DNA from: DATEZO01 sp035255485
GTDB lineage: Bacteria > Pseudomonadota > Gammaproteobacteria > Burkholderiales > Burkholderiaceae_D
DNA length: 8,812 nucleotides
Direction: 5' to 3'
Assembly: GCA_035255485.1 (NCBI GenBank)
Contig: DATEZO010000124.1
Coordinates: 1-8,812, forward strand
Shown: one piece after another, positions 1 to 6,006 of the stretch
How the letters are laid out: each line of letters opens with the position of its first letter
Numbering within the stretch: position 1 is the first letter of the stretch
Position numbers and translations under genes: made by a program
Notes under the pieces: generated by a model
Databases searched by the model: none
The model's input: the letters and a program-made list of their open reading frames with translations, nothing else
What the model was told of the DNA's origin: nothing

Positions 1-1473
1 CGTATTGTCAACGACATCGTAGGTTGTCACACCCGCAGCAACACTGAAATTGATCGCGTACTGATGACCGGTCAATGCAGCAGCATTGACAACGGAACCT
101 GGCGAAACGATGCCGGAACCCGTATTCGTGCCCGTCGCCGCAGTACGGATCGGTGCCGCCGCGGCGATTTCCTTCGTATCGGTGATCGCGACGCGGAAAT
201 CTGCCGCGCCATTGACAGTTGGCCGAATCAGGAATAAGTCGCCGGCCGACGGCGGTGTATTTGTCGGAGGCTGCAACTGCAGTGAGAATGCTACCCCGTC
301 AATGGAGGTTGCAGGAAAGGTGGCAGCGGAATACATGCTCTTGTTGTCCGACAGCCGGGTCACCGTGTAATTGGCGCCATCCCACTTGAGCTGGTAATCA
401 CTGCCTGTCAGCGCATTGACATCGGTAATGCTGGCGGCGACCTGCGCATCCGATGTATTGGCTGAACTTGCCTTCGATAACGGCGTCCCGGCCGTGAAGA
501 ATGCGCCGCCAAGCGCGCCATTCTGGTCCTGCCCCAATTCATGCTGTGCATTGAAAGTGGACGCCAGGCCAATGGCGATGCGCCCGAGCGCATTCTGTGC
601 AGGGTCCAGGGTTTTTGCGCGAAATTCGAACAACCCGCCCAGCTTGCCGCCTGTAATGGCATTTTCCGCCAGCGTGATGATTTTGCCGTTGCTCTGATAC
701 CCTACTTCCGCCCGGCTCGGATCGGTCGATGATGCGGACGGCACCAGATCAAAGGTTTTTGTGCTGACCACCAGCGGCTGGCCGTTACCGATGAAGACAC
801 TGTAACTGTCGTTCTGCTTGACGACGGAAACCTTGATCTCCTTGCTCAGATCCGAGACTACCTGATCGCGCTGGTCGAGCAGATCGTTGGCCGGCTTGCC
901 GTCGTTTCCGGCTTGCGCCTTTTCGATCGCGTCATTCAGTGTGGCGATCTGTTGCGCGTAACTATTGATGGTCTGAATGCTGGTATTGATCTGGCTGGTG
1001 ACGCCCTCGCCCAACCCGCGCAGTTGCCCATCCATGCTTTGCAGTTGCGATGCCAGCGCCTCGCCCGACGACAGCATGGTCTGGCGCGCCGCAGTCGAGT
1101 TCGGATTCGCCGCTACGCTTTGCACGCCGGCGAAAAAATCCTTCATTGCGGGGGAGAATCCGACCGTCGGATCGGCGAACATGTTGTTGATCTGCTTGAT
1201 CTGCGAATAATAGCTGTCCAGCGCGTTCGACGAACTTTGCGAGGTCAGCACCCGGCTTGCCAGGTAATCGTCATACACGCGCTTGACGCCCGTCACCTGC
1301 GTGCCTTTGCCGACGAACCCGAAACCCGAATCCTGTGAAGTCGCCGTTCCCTGGATGACCACCTGGCGGCTATAGCCGGGCGTGTTGGCATTTGCAATGT
1401 TATGCCCGGTCGTAGTAAGACCTACCTGCGCAGCGGTAAGGGCGCTTTGGGCAACGCTGAGGATATTGGCCAT
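1..1473 (-). CDS. flgK: Flagellar hook-filament junction protein FlgK (HAP1), 3'-truncated by window edge
   Basis: FlgK is the first of the two junction proteins that connect hook to filament; it is exported by the flagellar type III gate and added once the hook is finished. I read the frame codon by codon from the ATG at 1473 to base 1: 491 codons, no stop, so the C-terminus lies outside. The N-terminus (MANILSVAQSALTAAQ, then NIANANTPGYSRQ at about residues 25-37) is the classic FlgK/axial-protein motif. A helical stretch of about residues 75-210 follows (DDYLASRVL, QINNMFADP, DLLDQRDQVVSDLS near 220). At residue 491 the sequence is still in the variable outer domains, which contain two similar ALTG-x-x-Y modules (from residues 354 and 466). 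Enteric FlgK is about 547 residues, so this one is probably longer. Its ribosome site is weak (AAAGAAAA, no GGA). A sigma-28 promoter lies just upstream. The partner gene flgL would be expected beyond the edge. Confidence 0.97.
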   Translation of the reverse strand, partial: MANILSVAQSALTAAQVGLTTTGHNIANANTPGYSRQVVIQGTATSQDSGFGFVGKGTQVTGVKRVYDDYLASRVLTSQSSSNALDSYYSQIKQINNMFADPTVGFSPAMKDFFAGVQSVAANPNSTAARQTMLSSGEALASQLQSMDGQLRGLGEGVTSQINTSIQTINSYAQQIATLNDAIEKAQAGNDGKPANDLLDQRDQVVSDLSKEIKVSVVKQNDSYSVFIGNGQPLVVSTKTFDLVPSASSTDPSRAEVGYQSNGKIITLAENAITGGKLGGLFEFRAKTLDPAQNALGRIAIGLASTFNAQHELGQDQNGALGGAFFTAGTPLSKASSANTSDAQVAASITDVNALTGSDYQLKWDGANYTVTRLSDNKSMYSAATFPATSIDGVAFSLQLQPPTNTPPSAGDLFLIRPTVNGAADFRVAITDTKEIAAAAPIRTAATGTNTGSGIVSPGSVVNAAALTGHQYAINFSVAAGVTTYDVVDNT

Positions 1474-1485
1474 GATTCGTTTTCT

Positions 1486-1497
1486 TTATCGCGATAA
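1486..1497. promoter_or_regulatory. 12-bp perfect palindrome at the predicted flgK transcript start
   Basis: TTATCGCGATAA is identical to its own reverse complement. It begins about six bases downstream of the FliA -10 element and ends 12 bases before the flgK ATG, so it covers the expected start site and early transcribed region. It could be a protein-binding operator. As RNA it could form only a very small hairpin because it has no loop. Function is unknown; the position is what makes it notable. Confidence 0.4.
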
Positions 1498-1502
1498 CTC
1501 TG

Positions 1503-1529
1503 TTTTCGGCAGGCAATCACCAAACTTTA
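1503..1529 (-). promoter_or_regulatory. Sigma-28 (FliA) promoter for flgK
   Basis: On the minus strand the sequence reads TAAAGTTT (1529-1522), an 11-base spacer (1521-1511), then GCCGAAAA (1510-1503). The established enterobacterial FliA consensus is TAAAGTTT-N11-GCCGATAA, so the -35 matches 8 of 8, the spacer is exact and the -10 matches 7 of 8. It lies in the 100-bp flgJ-flgK gap, points at flgK and places the transcript start near 1496-1498, about 24 bases before the ATG. This makes flgK (and probably flgL beyond it) a late-class gene released when the anti-sigma factor FlgM is exported, in addition to any read-through from the upstream operon. Confidence 0.88.
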
Positions 1530-1551
1530 ATACGCAGATCTGCAACAGGCA

Positions 1552-1567
1552 GCAACCGGCGGGTTGC
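1552..1567 (-). other. Small hairpin after the flgJ stop codon
   Basis: Six bases after the flgJ TGA the transcript can form a 6-bp stem (GCAACC / GGTTGC) with loop CGCC. There is no following T tract on the minus strand, so it is not a canonical intrinsic terminator. It sits between flgJ and the FliA promoter and may reduce read-through into flgK or mark the 3' end of the rod/hook message; this is inference. A separate 10-bp palindrome, GCAGATCTGC, lies at 1534-1543, just upstream of the -35 box. Confidence 0.3.
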
Positions 1568-1573
1568 ACCGGC

Positions 1574-2452
1574 TCAGGCCGACAGCGAATGCTTGATGAT
1601 GCGGGCCAGCTTGGCGGCGTAATGGGGATCGGTCGCGTAACCAGCCTTTTGCAATCCCTGGGCAAAGCCAGTCGCGTCTTGGGCATTGGCCAGCACGTTC
1701 TCATAACGCGGATTGCTGCTTAACAGCCTGGCATAATCACGGAATGCCTCGGCATAGGAATCATAAGCGCGGAATTTTTCAATTCTGGTATGAGGGGTTC
1801 CGTTGACATATTCCGTGGTCGCTGCTTCCACCACTTTTCCTTTCCAGCTACGGCCCGCCTTGATGCCAAACAGATTATGGCTGGGATTGCCATCCCGTCC
1901 GGTAATCTCGCGTTTACCCCATCCGCTTTCCAGGGCTGCCTGGCCCAGCATGAACTTGGCAGGGATGCCGGTGGCGCGGCTGGCTTCTTCGGCACAGGAT
2001 GCAAGGCGGTCCTGAAATGCCTTGACATGCAATGGCCTGGATGTCTGTGATGACCTGGCTTTGTCGATATTGGTGACAGCATCCGGAAGATCGGAAGCCG
2101 CAGGCAGCTTGCCATTTGCCGGCAAGATTGGATTGCCGGTTGGGTTGTCAACCGTATTGGAAAGTTGACGAATCAATACATCTGCCAGGCCAATTCCGCG
2201 GCTTGCCATATTCTGGCTGATCTGCTGATCCAGCATCGAGGTATACATACGGCCTTGCTGGCTGTCGAAGAGGCCATCCTGCGGACTGGCCTCGCGCATG
2301 CTCTTCATGACCATGTTCATGAACAGCGCCTCGAACTGTTTCGCTGTCGCTTTCAGGGCTTCCGGTGAATTTTGCCGGGCCGCCTGGCGCAGTTCGTTGA
2401 TATCCTTGACATCGACTGCAAGCTTGCCGGACAGGTCTGTGGAATTGATCAT
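1574..2452 (-). CDS. flgJ: FlgJ: rod cap protein with peptidoglycan hydrolase domain
   Basis: FlgJ caps the growing rod and its C-terminal glucosaminidase (GH73-type) domain cuts peptidoglycan so the rod can cross the periplasm. The 292-residue product has both halves. Residues about 30-97 are the rod-binding domain (KQFEALFMNMVMKSMREA near 38-55, then QGRMYTSMLDQQIS). A Pro/Asn/Ser-rich linker covers about 98-140, and the hydrolase runs from about 145 to the end. Catalytic residues inferred from recalled Salmonella FlgJ are present: Glu175 in LESGWG, Glu214 in TTEYVNG, exactly the 39-residue spacing of the Salmonella pair, and Asp239 in FRDY. The NLFGIK and GYATDP motifs are intact. There is no signal peptide, as expected for flagellar export. 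The ATG at 2452 follows AAGG that overlaps the flgI stop; the gap to flgI is 11 bp. The length is close to enteric FlgJ (about 313), and it ends soon after the last domain helix. Confidence 0.97.
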   Translation of the reverse strand: MINSTDLSGKLAVDVKDINELRQAARQNSPEALKATAKQFEALFMNMVMKSMREASPQDGLFDSQQGRMYTSMLDQQISQNMASRGIGLADVLIRQLSNTVDNPTGNPILPANGKLPAASDLPDAVTNIDKARSSQTSRPLHVKAFQDRLASCAEEASRATGIPAKFMLGQAALESGWGKREITGRDGNPSHNLFGIKAGRSWKGKVVEAATTEYVNGTPHTRIEKFRAYDSYAEAFRDYARLLSSNPRYENVLANAQDATGFAQGLQKAGYATDPHYAAKLARIIKHSLSA

Positions 2453-2463
2453 GCCGGGCTACC

Positions 2464-3597
2464 TTAGATGATTTCCAGTTCCGCGCGCAGGGAACCCGCC
2501 GCCTTCATCGCCTGCAAGATCGCCAGCAGATCCTGCGGCGTGGCGCCAATGGCATTCAGGGCCTTGACCACTTCAGCCAGCGATGCACCACTCTTCAACA
2601 GCATGACCTGGCCCGGTTCTTTCCGGATATCGATTTGCGAATTGGCGGTGACGACTGTCTGCCCGCTTGACAGCGGCGCCGGCTGGCTCACCGAATTTTC
2701 GGTATTGATCACCACGGACAGGTTGCCGTGCGAAACAGCGCAGCTCTCCAGCGTCACTGCCTGATTCATCACCACGGAACCAGTGCGGGCATTCATGATT
2801 ACTTTCGCGATGCTCTGCGCCGGCGTCAGATCGATGCTTTCCAGCATACCTAAAAATGCAACACGCTCGTCGCTACCGGCGGGCGCGCGCACGCGAATCA
2901 CGCGGCCATCCTGCGCAGCAGCCGTATCTGCGCCAAAACGCTGGTTAACCGCTTCAACGACGCGACTGGCCGTTGAAAAATCAGTATCGTTCAATTCCAG
3001 AAAAACGACACCGCCCTGACCCAGCGCTGTCGGCACTGCACGCTCAACCGTGGCGCCGGCCGAGATACGGCCGACACTCAGATGGTTAACTTGCGCCTTG
3101 CTGCCATTGGCCGATGCACCAACACCTCCGACCAGGACGTTACCTTGCGCCATGCCGTAAACCTGGCCATCTGCGCCTTTGAGCGGCGTCATCAACAGCG
3201 TCCCGCCGCGCAAGCTCTTGGCATTTCCCATTGACGATACCGTGACATCGAGTGTCTGCCCCGGCCGCGCAAACGCTGGCAACGAAGTGGTAACAACCAC
3301 TGCCGCGACATTTTTTAGTTGCAGCGTTGTCGTCGCCGGCAAATTGACGCCCATTTGCTGCAGCATGCCGATCACGCTTTGCACGGTGAACGGTGTTTGC
3401 GTAGTCTGGTCGCCACTGCCATCCAGCCCCACCACCAGGCCATAACCGATCAACTGGTTTTGCCGGACACCCTGGATACTGGCCAGATCCTTCAGGCGCT
3501 CGGCATGGCTAGCCATTGGCAACAACAGGCAGACAGCGCAAAACAGCGCCGAACACCGGCTTTTCAAATCTGATAAACAGGCATGCGCCTTTTTCAT
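2464..3597 (-). CDS. flgI: Flagellar P-ring protein FlgI precursor
   Basis: FlgI forms the P-ring around the rod in the peptidoglycan layer. From ATG 3597 the product is 377 residues (E. coli about 365). It opens MKKAHACLSDLK, has a hydrophobic core ALFCAVCLLLP, and a likely signal peptidase I site after ASHA (mature start ERLKDLASIQGVRQNQLIGYG). Family signatures follow: GLVVGLDGSGDQT, a long GTLLMTPLKGADGQVYGMAQG region, TGSVVMNQAVTLESCAVSHGN (split here as a motif around residue 286) and the C-terminus ending LRAELEII. An in-frame GTG at 3609 preceded by AGGA would add MELQ; I prefer the ATG because Met-Lys-Lys is a normal signal-peptide start and GGA lies 7 bases ahead of it. The mature protein has one cysteine (286); the position corresponding to the second enteric cysteine is Ser369. 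It sits between flgH and flgJ, as usual. Confidence 0.97.
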   Translation of the reverse strand: MKKAHACLSDLKSRCSALFCAVCLLLPMASHAERLKDLASIQGVRQNQLIGYGLVVGLDGSGDQTTQTPFTVQSVIGMLQQMGVNLPATTTLQLKNVAAVVVTTSLPAFARPGQTLDVTVSSMGNAKSLRGGTLLMTPLKGADGQVYGMAQGNVLVGGVGASANGSKAQVNHLSVGRISAGATVERAVPTALGQGGVVFLELNDTDFSTASRVVEAVNQRFGADTAAAQDGRVIRVRAPAGSDERVAFLGMLESIDLTPAQSIAKVIMNARTGSVVMNQAVTLESCAVSHGNLSVVINTENSVSQPAPLSSGQTVVTANSQIDIRKEPGQVMLLKSGASLAEVVKALNAIGATPQDLLAILQAMKAAGSLRAELEII

Positions 3598-3604
3598 TTG
3601 CAGT

Positions 3605-3619
3605 TCCACTCAAATTCCT
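3605..3619 (-). promoter_or_regulatory. Two candidate ribosome binding sites for flgI
   Basis: AGGA at 3619-3616 overlaps the flgH stop codon (TAG) and lies 6 bases before a GTG at 3609-3607. GGA at 3607-3605 lies 7 bases before the ATG at 3597-3595, in the same frame. The two starts differ by four residues (MELQ) ahead of the signal peptide, and the second site's first base is the last base of the GTG. The sequence alone does not exclude either. Confidence 0.45.
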
Positions 3620-4289
3620 ACATCGGCAGGAAGCTCAAGAAGAAACGCGCCATCATCGACGTCATTTCCGCTTTATCGAGACTGCTGTTGGTGCGATATT
3701 CGAAACGGGCGTCAGCCACTTGCGCCGAAGAGACGATATTGCCGCTGGCAATTGTGTCCGGATTGACAACGCCGGAAAAACGAATGAATTCCTGTCCCTT
3801 GTCGAAGGCGATCTGCTTCTCGCCGCTCACCAGCAGATTTCCATTCGGATAAACATCGATTACCGTAACACCGATCGTTCCGGTAAAGCTGTTGCTGGCG
3901 CTTTCGGCGCCTTTTTCTTCGAATTTGTTCGAAGTGGATGCTGTCATTCCCAGTTTCGCGGTTGTCGTGGCAGGGACGCCAAACAGGGTGGGCGCTGCGA
4001 ATGCCGCACTGCCCGTTTTACTGCCCGAGGTGGCAGCCGACTTGGCAGCACTGGTTTTCTCGGAGATGGCAATTGTCAGAATGTCGCCGATCATCCGCGC
4101 CCGACGATCTTCAAACATCGGTCGATACGTGGCGGCCTGAAAAATCGCACCGTTAGTCGGTATGCCAACGGCATTCACCGGCGGCCTGACGCTGGTTGGT
4201 CCCTGCACAATCGTACCCGGTGTCACCGCACAACCCGTCAGCATCACCAGCAAGGCCGGAACTGCAATTACATGGCCACTCTTTTTCAT
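3618..4289 (-). CDS. flgH: Flagellar L-ring lipoprotein FlgH
   Basis: FlgH forms the outer-membrane L-ring through which the rod turns. The 223-residue product begins MKKSGHVIAVPALLVMLTGC: a short positive start, a hydrophobic stretch and a lipobox Leu17-Thr18-Gly19-Cys20, so Cys20 should be lipidated after signal peptidase II cleavage. The +2 residue is Ala, not Asp, which fits outer-membrane sorting. Family motifs: YRPMFEDRRARMIGD (55-69), a low-complexity Ser/Ala/Thr region (79-134), then NGNLLVSGEKQI (149-160), EFIRFSGVVNP (167-177), QVADARFEY (190-198) and a C-terminus RFFLSFLPM close to the enteric RFFLNLSPM. Length fits the family (about 230). GGTGA about 6 bases before the ATG is the likely ribosome site; the gap from flgG is 25 bp. 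Confidence 0.97.
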   Translation of the reverse strand: MKKSGHVIAVPALLVMLTGCAVTPGTIVQGPTSVRPPVNAVGIPTNGAIFQAATYRPMFEDRRARMIGDILTIAISEKTSAAKSAATSGSKTGSAAFAAPTLFGVPATTTAKLGMTASTSNKFEEKGAESASNSFTGTIGVTVIDVYPNGNLLVSGEKQIAFDKGQEFIRFSGVVNPDTIASGNIVSSAQVADARFEYRTNSSLDKAEMTSMMARFFLSFLPM

Positions 4290-4314
4290 GTCAGCTCACC
4301 ACCAGTCTGATGCA

Positions 4315-5106
4315 TCACAACTGTGCCAGGCGCTGCAGCATCTGATCGGAAGTCGTGATCGCCTTGCTATTGATTTCATAGGCGCGCTGGGTCTGGATCA
4401 TGTTGACCAATTCCTCGACTACATTGACGTTCGATGTTTCCACATAGCCTTGCAACAGTATGCCTGAACCGTTGGCGCCCGGCGTAGTCGTGTTCGGATT
4501 ACCCGATGCGGTCGTTTCAACGTACAGGTTTTCTCCTTTGGCTTCCAGTCCGGCCGGATTAATGAACGTTGCCAACTGAAGAGCCCCGACTTGCGAAGTC
4601 GTCAGTTTTCCGTCCGATTCCAGGGTGGCCACCGATACGGTGCCATCGCGCCCGATCGTAATGCTTTGTGCATTGGAGGGAATCGTGATGGCGGGCTGGA
4701 CCACGAAACCGCTGGAAGTAACGAGCTGCCCCTGGCTATCCACCTGAAACGAGCCGTCGCGGGTATAGGCGGTGGCGCCATCCGGCAGCAGTACCTGAAA
4801 AAATCCGGAACCCTGGATTGCGACATTTTTTTCATTGTTGGTCTGCTGCAGGTTGCCCTGCGTGAAAATGCGTTCGGTTGCAACCGGGCGTACGCCGGTA
4901 CCGATCTGCAATCCGGAAGGCAATTGTGTCTGTTGCGAAGATTGCGCGCCGGGCTGCCGCATCGTCTGGTACAGCAAATCCTCGAACACGGCGCGCGAGC
5001 GCTTGAAACCGGCGGTATTGACGTTGGCCAGATTATTGGAGATGACATCCATCTGCGTCTGCTGTGCGTCCAGGCCGGTCTTGGAAATCCATAGGGAGCG
5101 AATCAT
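4315..5106 (-). CDS. flgG: Flagellar distal rod protein FlgG
   Basis: FlgG builds the distal rod, the drive shaft between the proximal rod and the hook. From ATG 5106 it is 263 residues (E. coli 260). A longer frame to 5118 begins with TTG and runs through the ribosome site, so I reject it. The N-terminal axial motif is NNLANVNTAGFKRSR (24-38). Residues 46-63 (YQTMRQPGAQSSQQTQLP) match the FlgG-specific stretch known in Salmonella, which separates the straight rod from the curved hook. The core contains FTQGNLQQTNNEKNVAIQGSGFF (81-103) and the C-terminal helix NVNVVEELVNMIQTQRAYEINSKAI (226-250). It has no signal peptide, consistent with type III export. It lies 88 bp after flgF, the longest gap inside the B-J block. 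Confidence 0.97.
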   Translation of the reverse strand: MIRSLWISKTGLDAQQTQMDVISNNLANVNTAGFKRSRAVFEDLLYQTMRQPGAQSSQQTQLPSGLQIGTGVRPVATERIFTQGNLQQTNNEKNVAIQGSGFFQVLLPDGATAYTRDGSFQVDSQGQLVTSSGFVVQPAITIPSNAQSITIGRDGTVSVATLESDGKLTTSQVGALQLATFINPAGLEAKGENLYVETTASGNPNTTTPGANGSGILLQGYVETSNVNVVEELVNMIQTQRAYEINSKAITTSDQMLQRLAQL

Positions 5107-5194
5107 TTTATTCTCCAATCATCCTGCTTCATCAGTGATGCTCAGGGTATTTCATGTGCAAAGGCAATCGATTGCGATTCTGCGCCGGATCGGA
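5107..5194. other. 88-bp flgF-flgG spacer with a 12-bp palindrome
   Basis: The spacer carries the perfect palindrome GCAATCGATTGC at 5164-5175 and a smaller inverted repeat, CATCA-G-TGATG, at 5130-5140 close to the flgG ribosome site. I looked on the minus strand for sigma-28, sigma-54 (GG-N10-GC) and good sigma-70 elements and saw none convincing. No open reading frame here looks real. It may be an unidentified regulatory or RNA-processing site, or neutral spacer. Confidence 0.35.
5113..5116 (-). promoter_or_regulatory. Ribosome binding site that fixes the flgG start
   Basis: GGAG on the minus strand lies 6 bases ahead of the ATG at 5106-5104. The only longer in-frame start, TTG at 5118, would place this site inside the coding region and add four residues (MENK) not expected in FlgG. 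The ATG gives the family-typical start MIRSLWISKTGLDAQQ. Confidence 0.75.
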
Positions 5195-5935
5195 TCAGCT
5201 CAAAGCAAGAAGCTGGCTGGCTTTGGTGGCGTTACTCTCGGCGTTCTTCAGTAAATTCATGTGCATCTCGAACTGGCGTGCCAGGCTGATCATGTTGACC
5301 ATCGCATCGACCACGCTGACATTGCTGCCTTCCAGCGCACCGCCGATCACGCTGACGCCCGCATCCGCATCGACCGGATTGCCATCCTTGACCCGGAACA
5401 AGCCGTCATCGCCACGCATGAGGCTTTCCTCCGGTGGATTGACCAGCTTGATGCGCCCCAGTACCGTGGTCGCTCCCGGCTTGGTCCCGGTGGCGATTGC
5501 CGCGACAGTGCCGTCTTTTGCAATCGTGATCGTCACATCGGGCGGCACGCTGATCGGGCCGCCATCACCCAATACATTCTGGCCGCCCTGGGTTTGCAAT
5601 ATGCCGCCTTCGCTCAGCTGCAGATTGCCATGACGGGTATAGGCTTCGGTGCCGTCTTCCAACTCGACGGCAATCCAGCCTTTTCCCTGGATGGCGACAT
5701 CGAGGTCGCGCCCGGTTTGCTGGATCGATCCCGGAGTAAAATCGCTGCCGACCGTCGAATCAACCACGAATGCCCGTGTCGGCGACCCGTCACCCAGGAT
5801 GGGGACAGCGCGGAACGAATCGAGCTGCGCGCGAAAGCCCGTAGTGGTCGCATTGGCCAGGTTATGCGAAGTCGTGGCCTGCTGTTCCAGGATATGCTTT
5901 GCGCCGGTCATGGCGGTATAGACTAGGCGATCCAT
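5195..5935 (-). CDS. flgF: Flagellar rod protein FlgF
   Basis: FlgF is a rod subunit placed between FlgB/FlgC and FlgG. The 246-residue product (E. coli about 251) starts MDRLVYTAMTGAKHILEQQ and carries the axial motif HNLANATTTGFRAQL (24-38). The mid-region has PGSIQQTGRDLDVAIQGKGWIAVE (about 68-91), the rod/hook core pattern, and GTEAYTRHGNLQLS. The C-terminal helix is NVSVVDAMVNMISLARQFEMHMNLLKNAE, where Ala-Arg-Gln-Phe-Glu replaces the Thr-Gln-Arg-x-Tyr seen in FlgE and FlgG; this is normal for FlgF. There is no signal peptide. The ATG at 5935 has only a modest GGA 8 bases ahead, weaker than the sites of flgD, flgE and flgG. It follows flgE by 68 bp containing a stem-loop. Confidence 0.96.
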   Translation of the reverse strand: MDRLVYTAMTGAKHILEQQATTSHNLANATTTGFRAQLDSFRAVPILGDGSPTRAFVVDSTVGSDFTPGSIQQTGRDLDVAIQGKGWIAVELEDGTEAYTRHGNLQLSEGGILQTQGGQNVLGDGGPISVPPDVTITIAKDGTVAAIATGTKPGATTVLGRIKLVNPPEESLMRGDDGLFRVKDGNPVDADAGVSVIGGALEGSNVSVVDAMVNMISLARQFEMHMNLLKNAESNATKASQLLALS

Positions 5936-5972
5936 TTGTTTTTTCCGATCATGGCGACAGGCAGCTATTGAT

Positions 5973-6006
5973 TAATGCATCAATTCGGGCTGCCCGACAT
6001 GCATTA
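5973..6006 (-). other. Stem-loop that includes the flgE stop codon
   Basis: On the minus strand TAATGCAT (6006-5999) pairs exactly with ATGCATTA (5980-5973). The first three bases are the flgE stop codon TAA. Nested inside is TCGGG-CAG-CCCGA (5997-5985), a 5-bp GC-rich stem. Together they can form one long hairpin with a small asymmetric internal loop. A competing hairpin, ATTGAT-GCATTA-ATCAAT (5984-5967), uses part of the outer arm and would exclude it. No T tract follows, so it is not a typical terminator. It could protect the 3' end of flgE mRNA or slow transcription into flgF; both are inference. Confidence 0.5.

Noticed and set aside
913..1338. 141-codon plus-strand open frame opposite flgK
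   Set aside because: Lies in register with the continuous flgK frame, which I verified through the whole region; no independent support.
1552..1567. Intrinsic terminator after flgJ
   Set aside because: The stem is only 6 bp and no T tract follows on the transcribed strand, so I list it only as a hairpin.
3516..4310. 264-codon plus-strand open frame opposite flgH and the flgI start
   Set aside because: Shadow of flgH: low-complexity Arg/His-rich translation, no ribosome site I trust, and a textbook gene on the other strand.
5107..5194. Sigma-54 or sigma-70 promoter before flgG
   Set aside because: No GG-N10-GC pair of the sigma-54 type and no convincing -35/-10 pair with 16-18 base spacing was found.
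5261..5926. 221-codon plus-strand open frame opposite flgF
   Set aside because: Fully inside flgF on the other strand, with no family resemblance; again an effect of codon usage.
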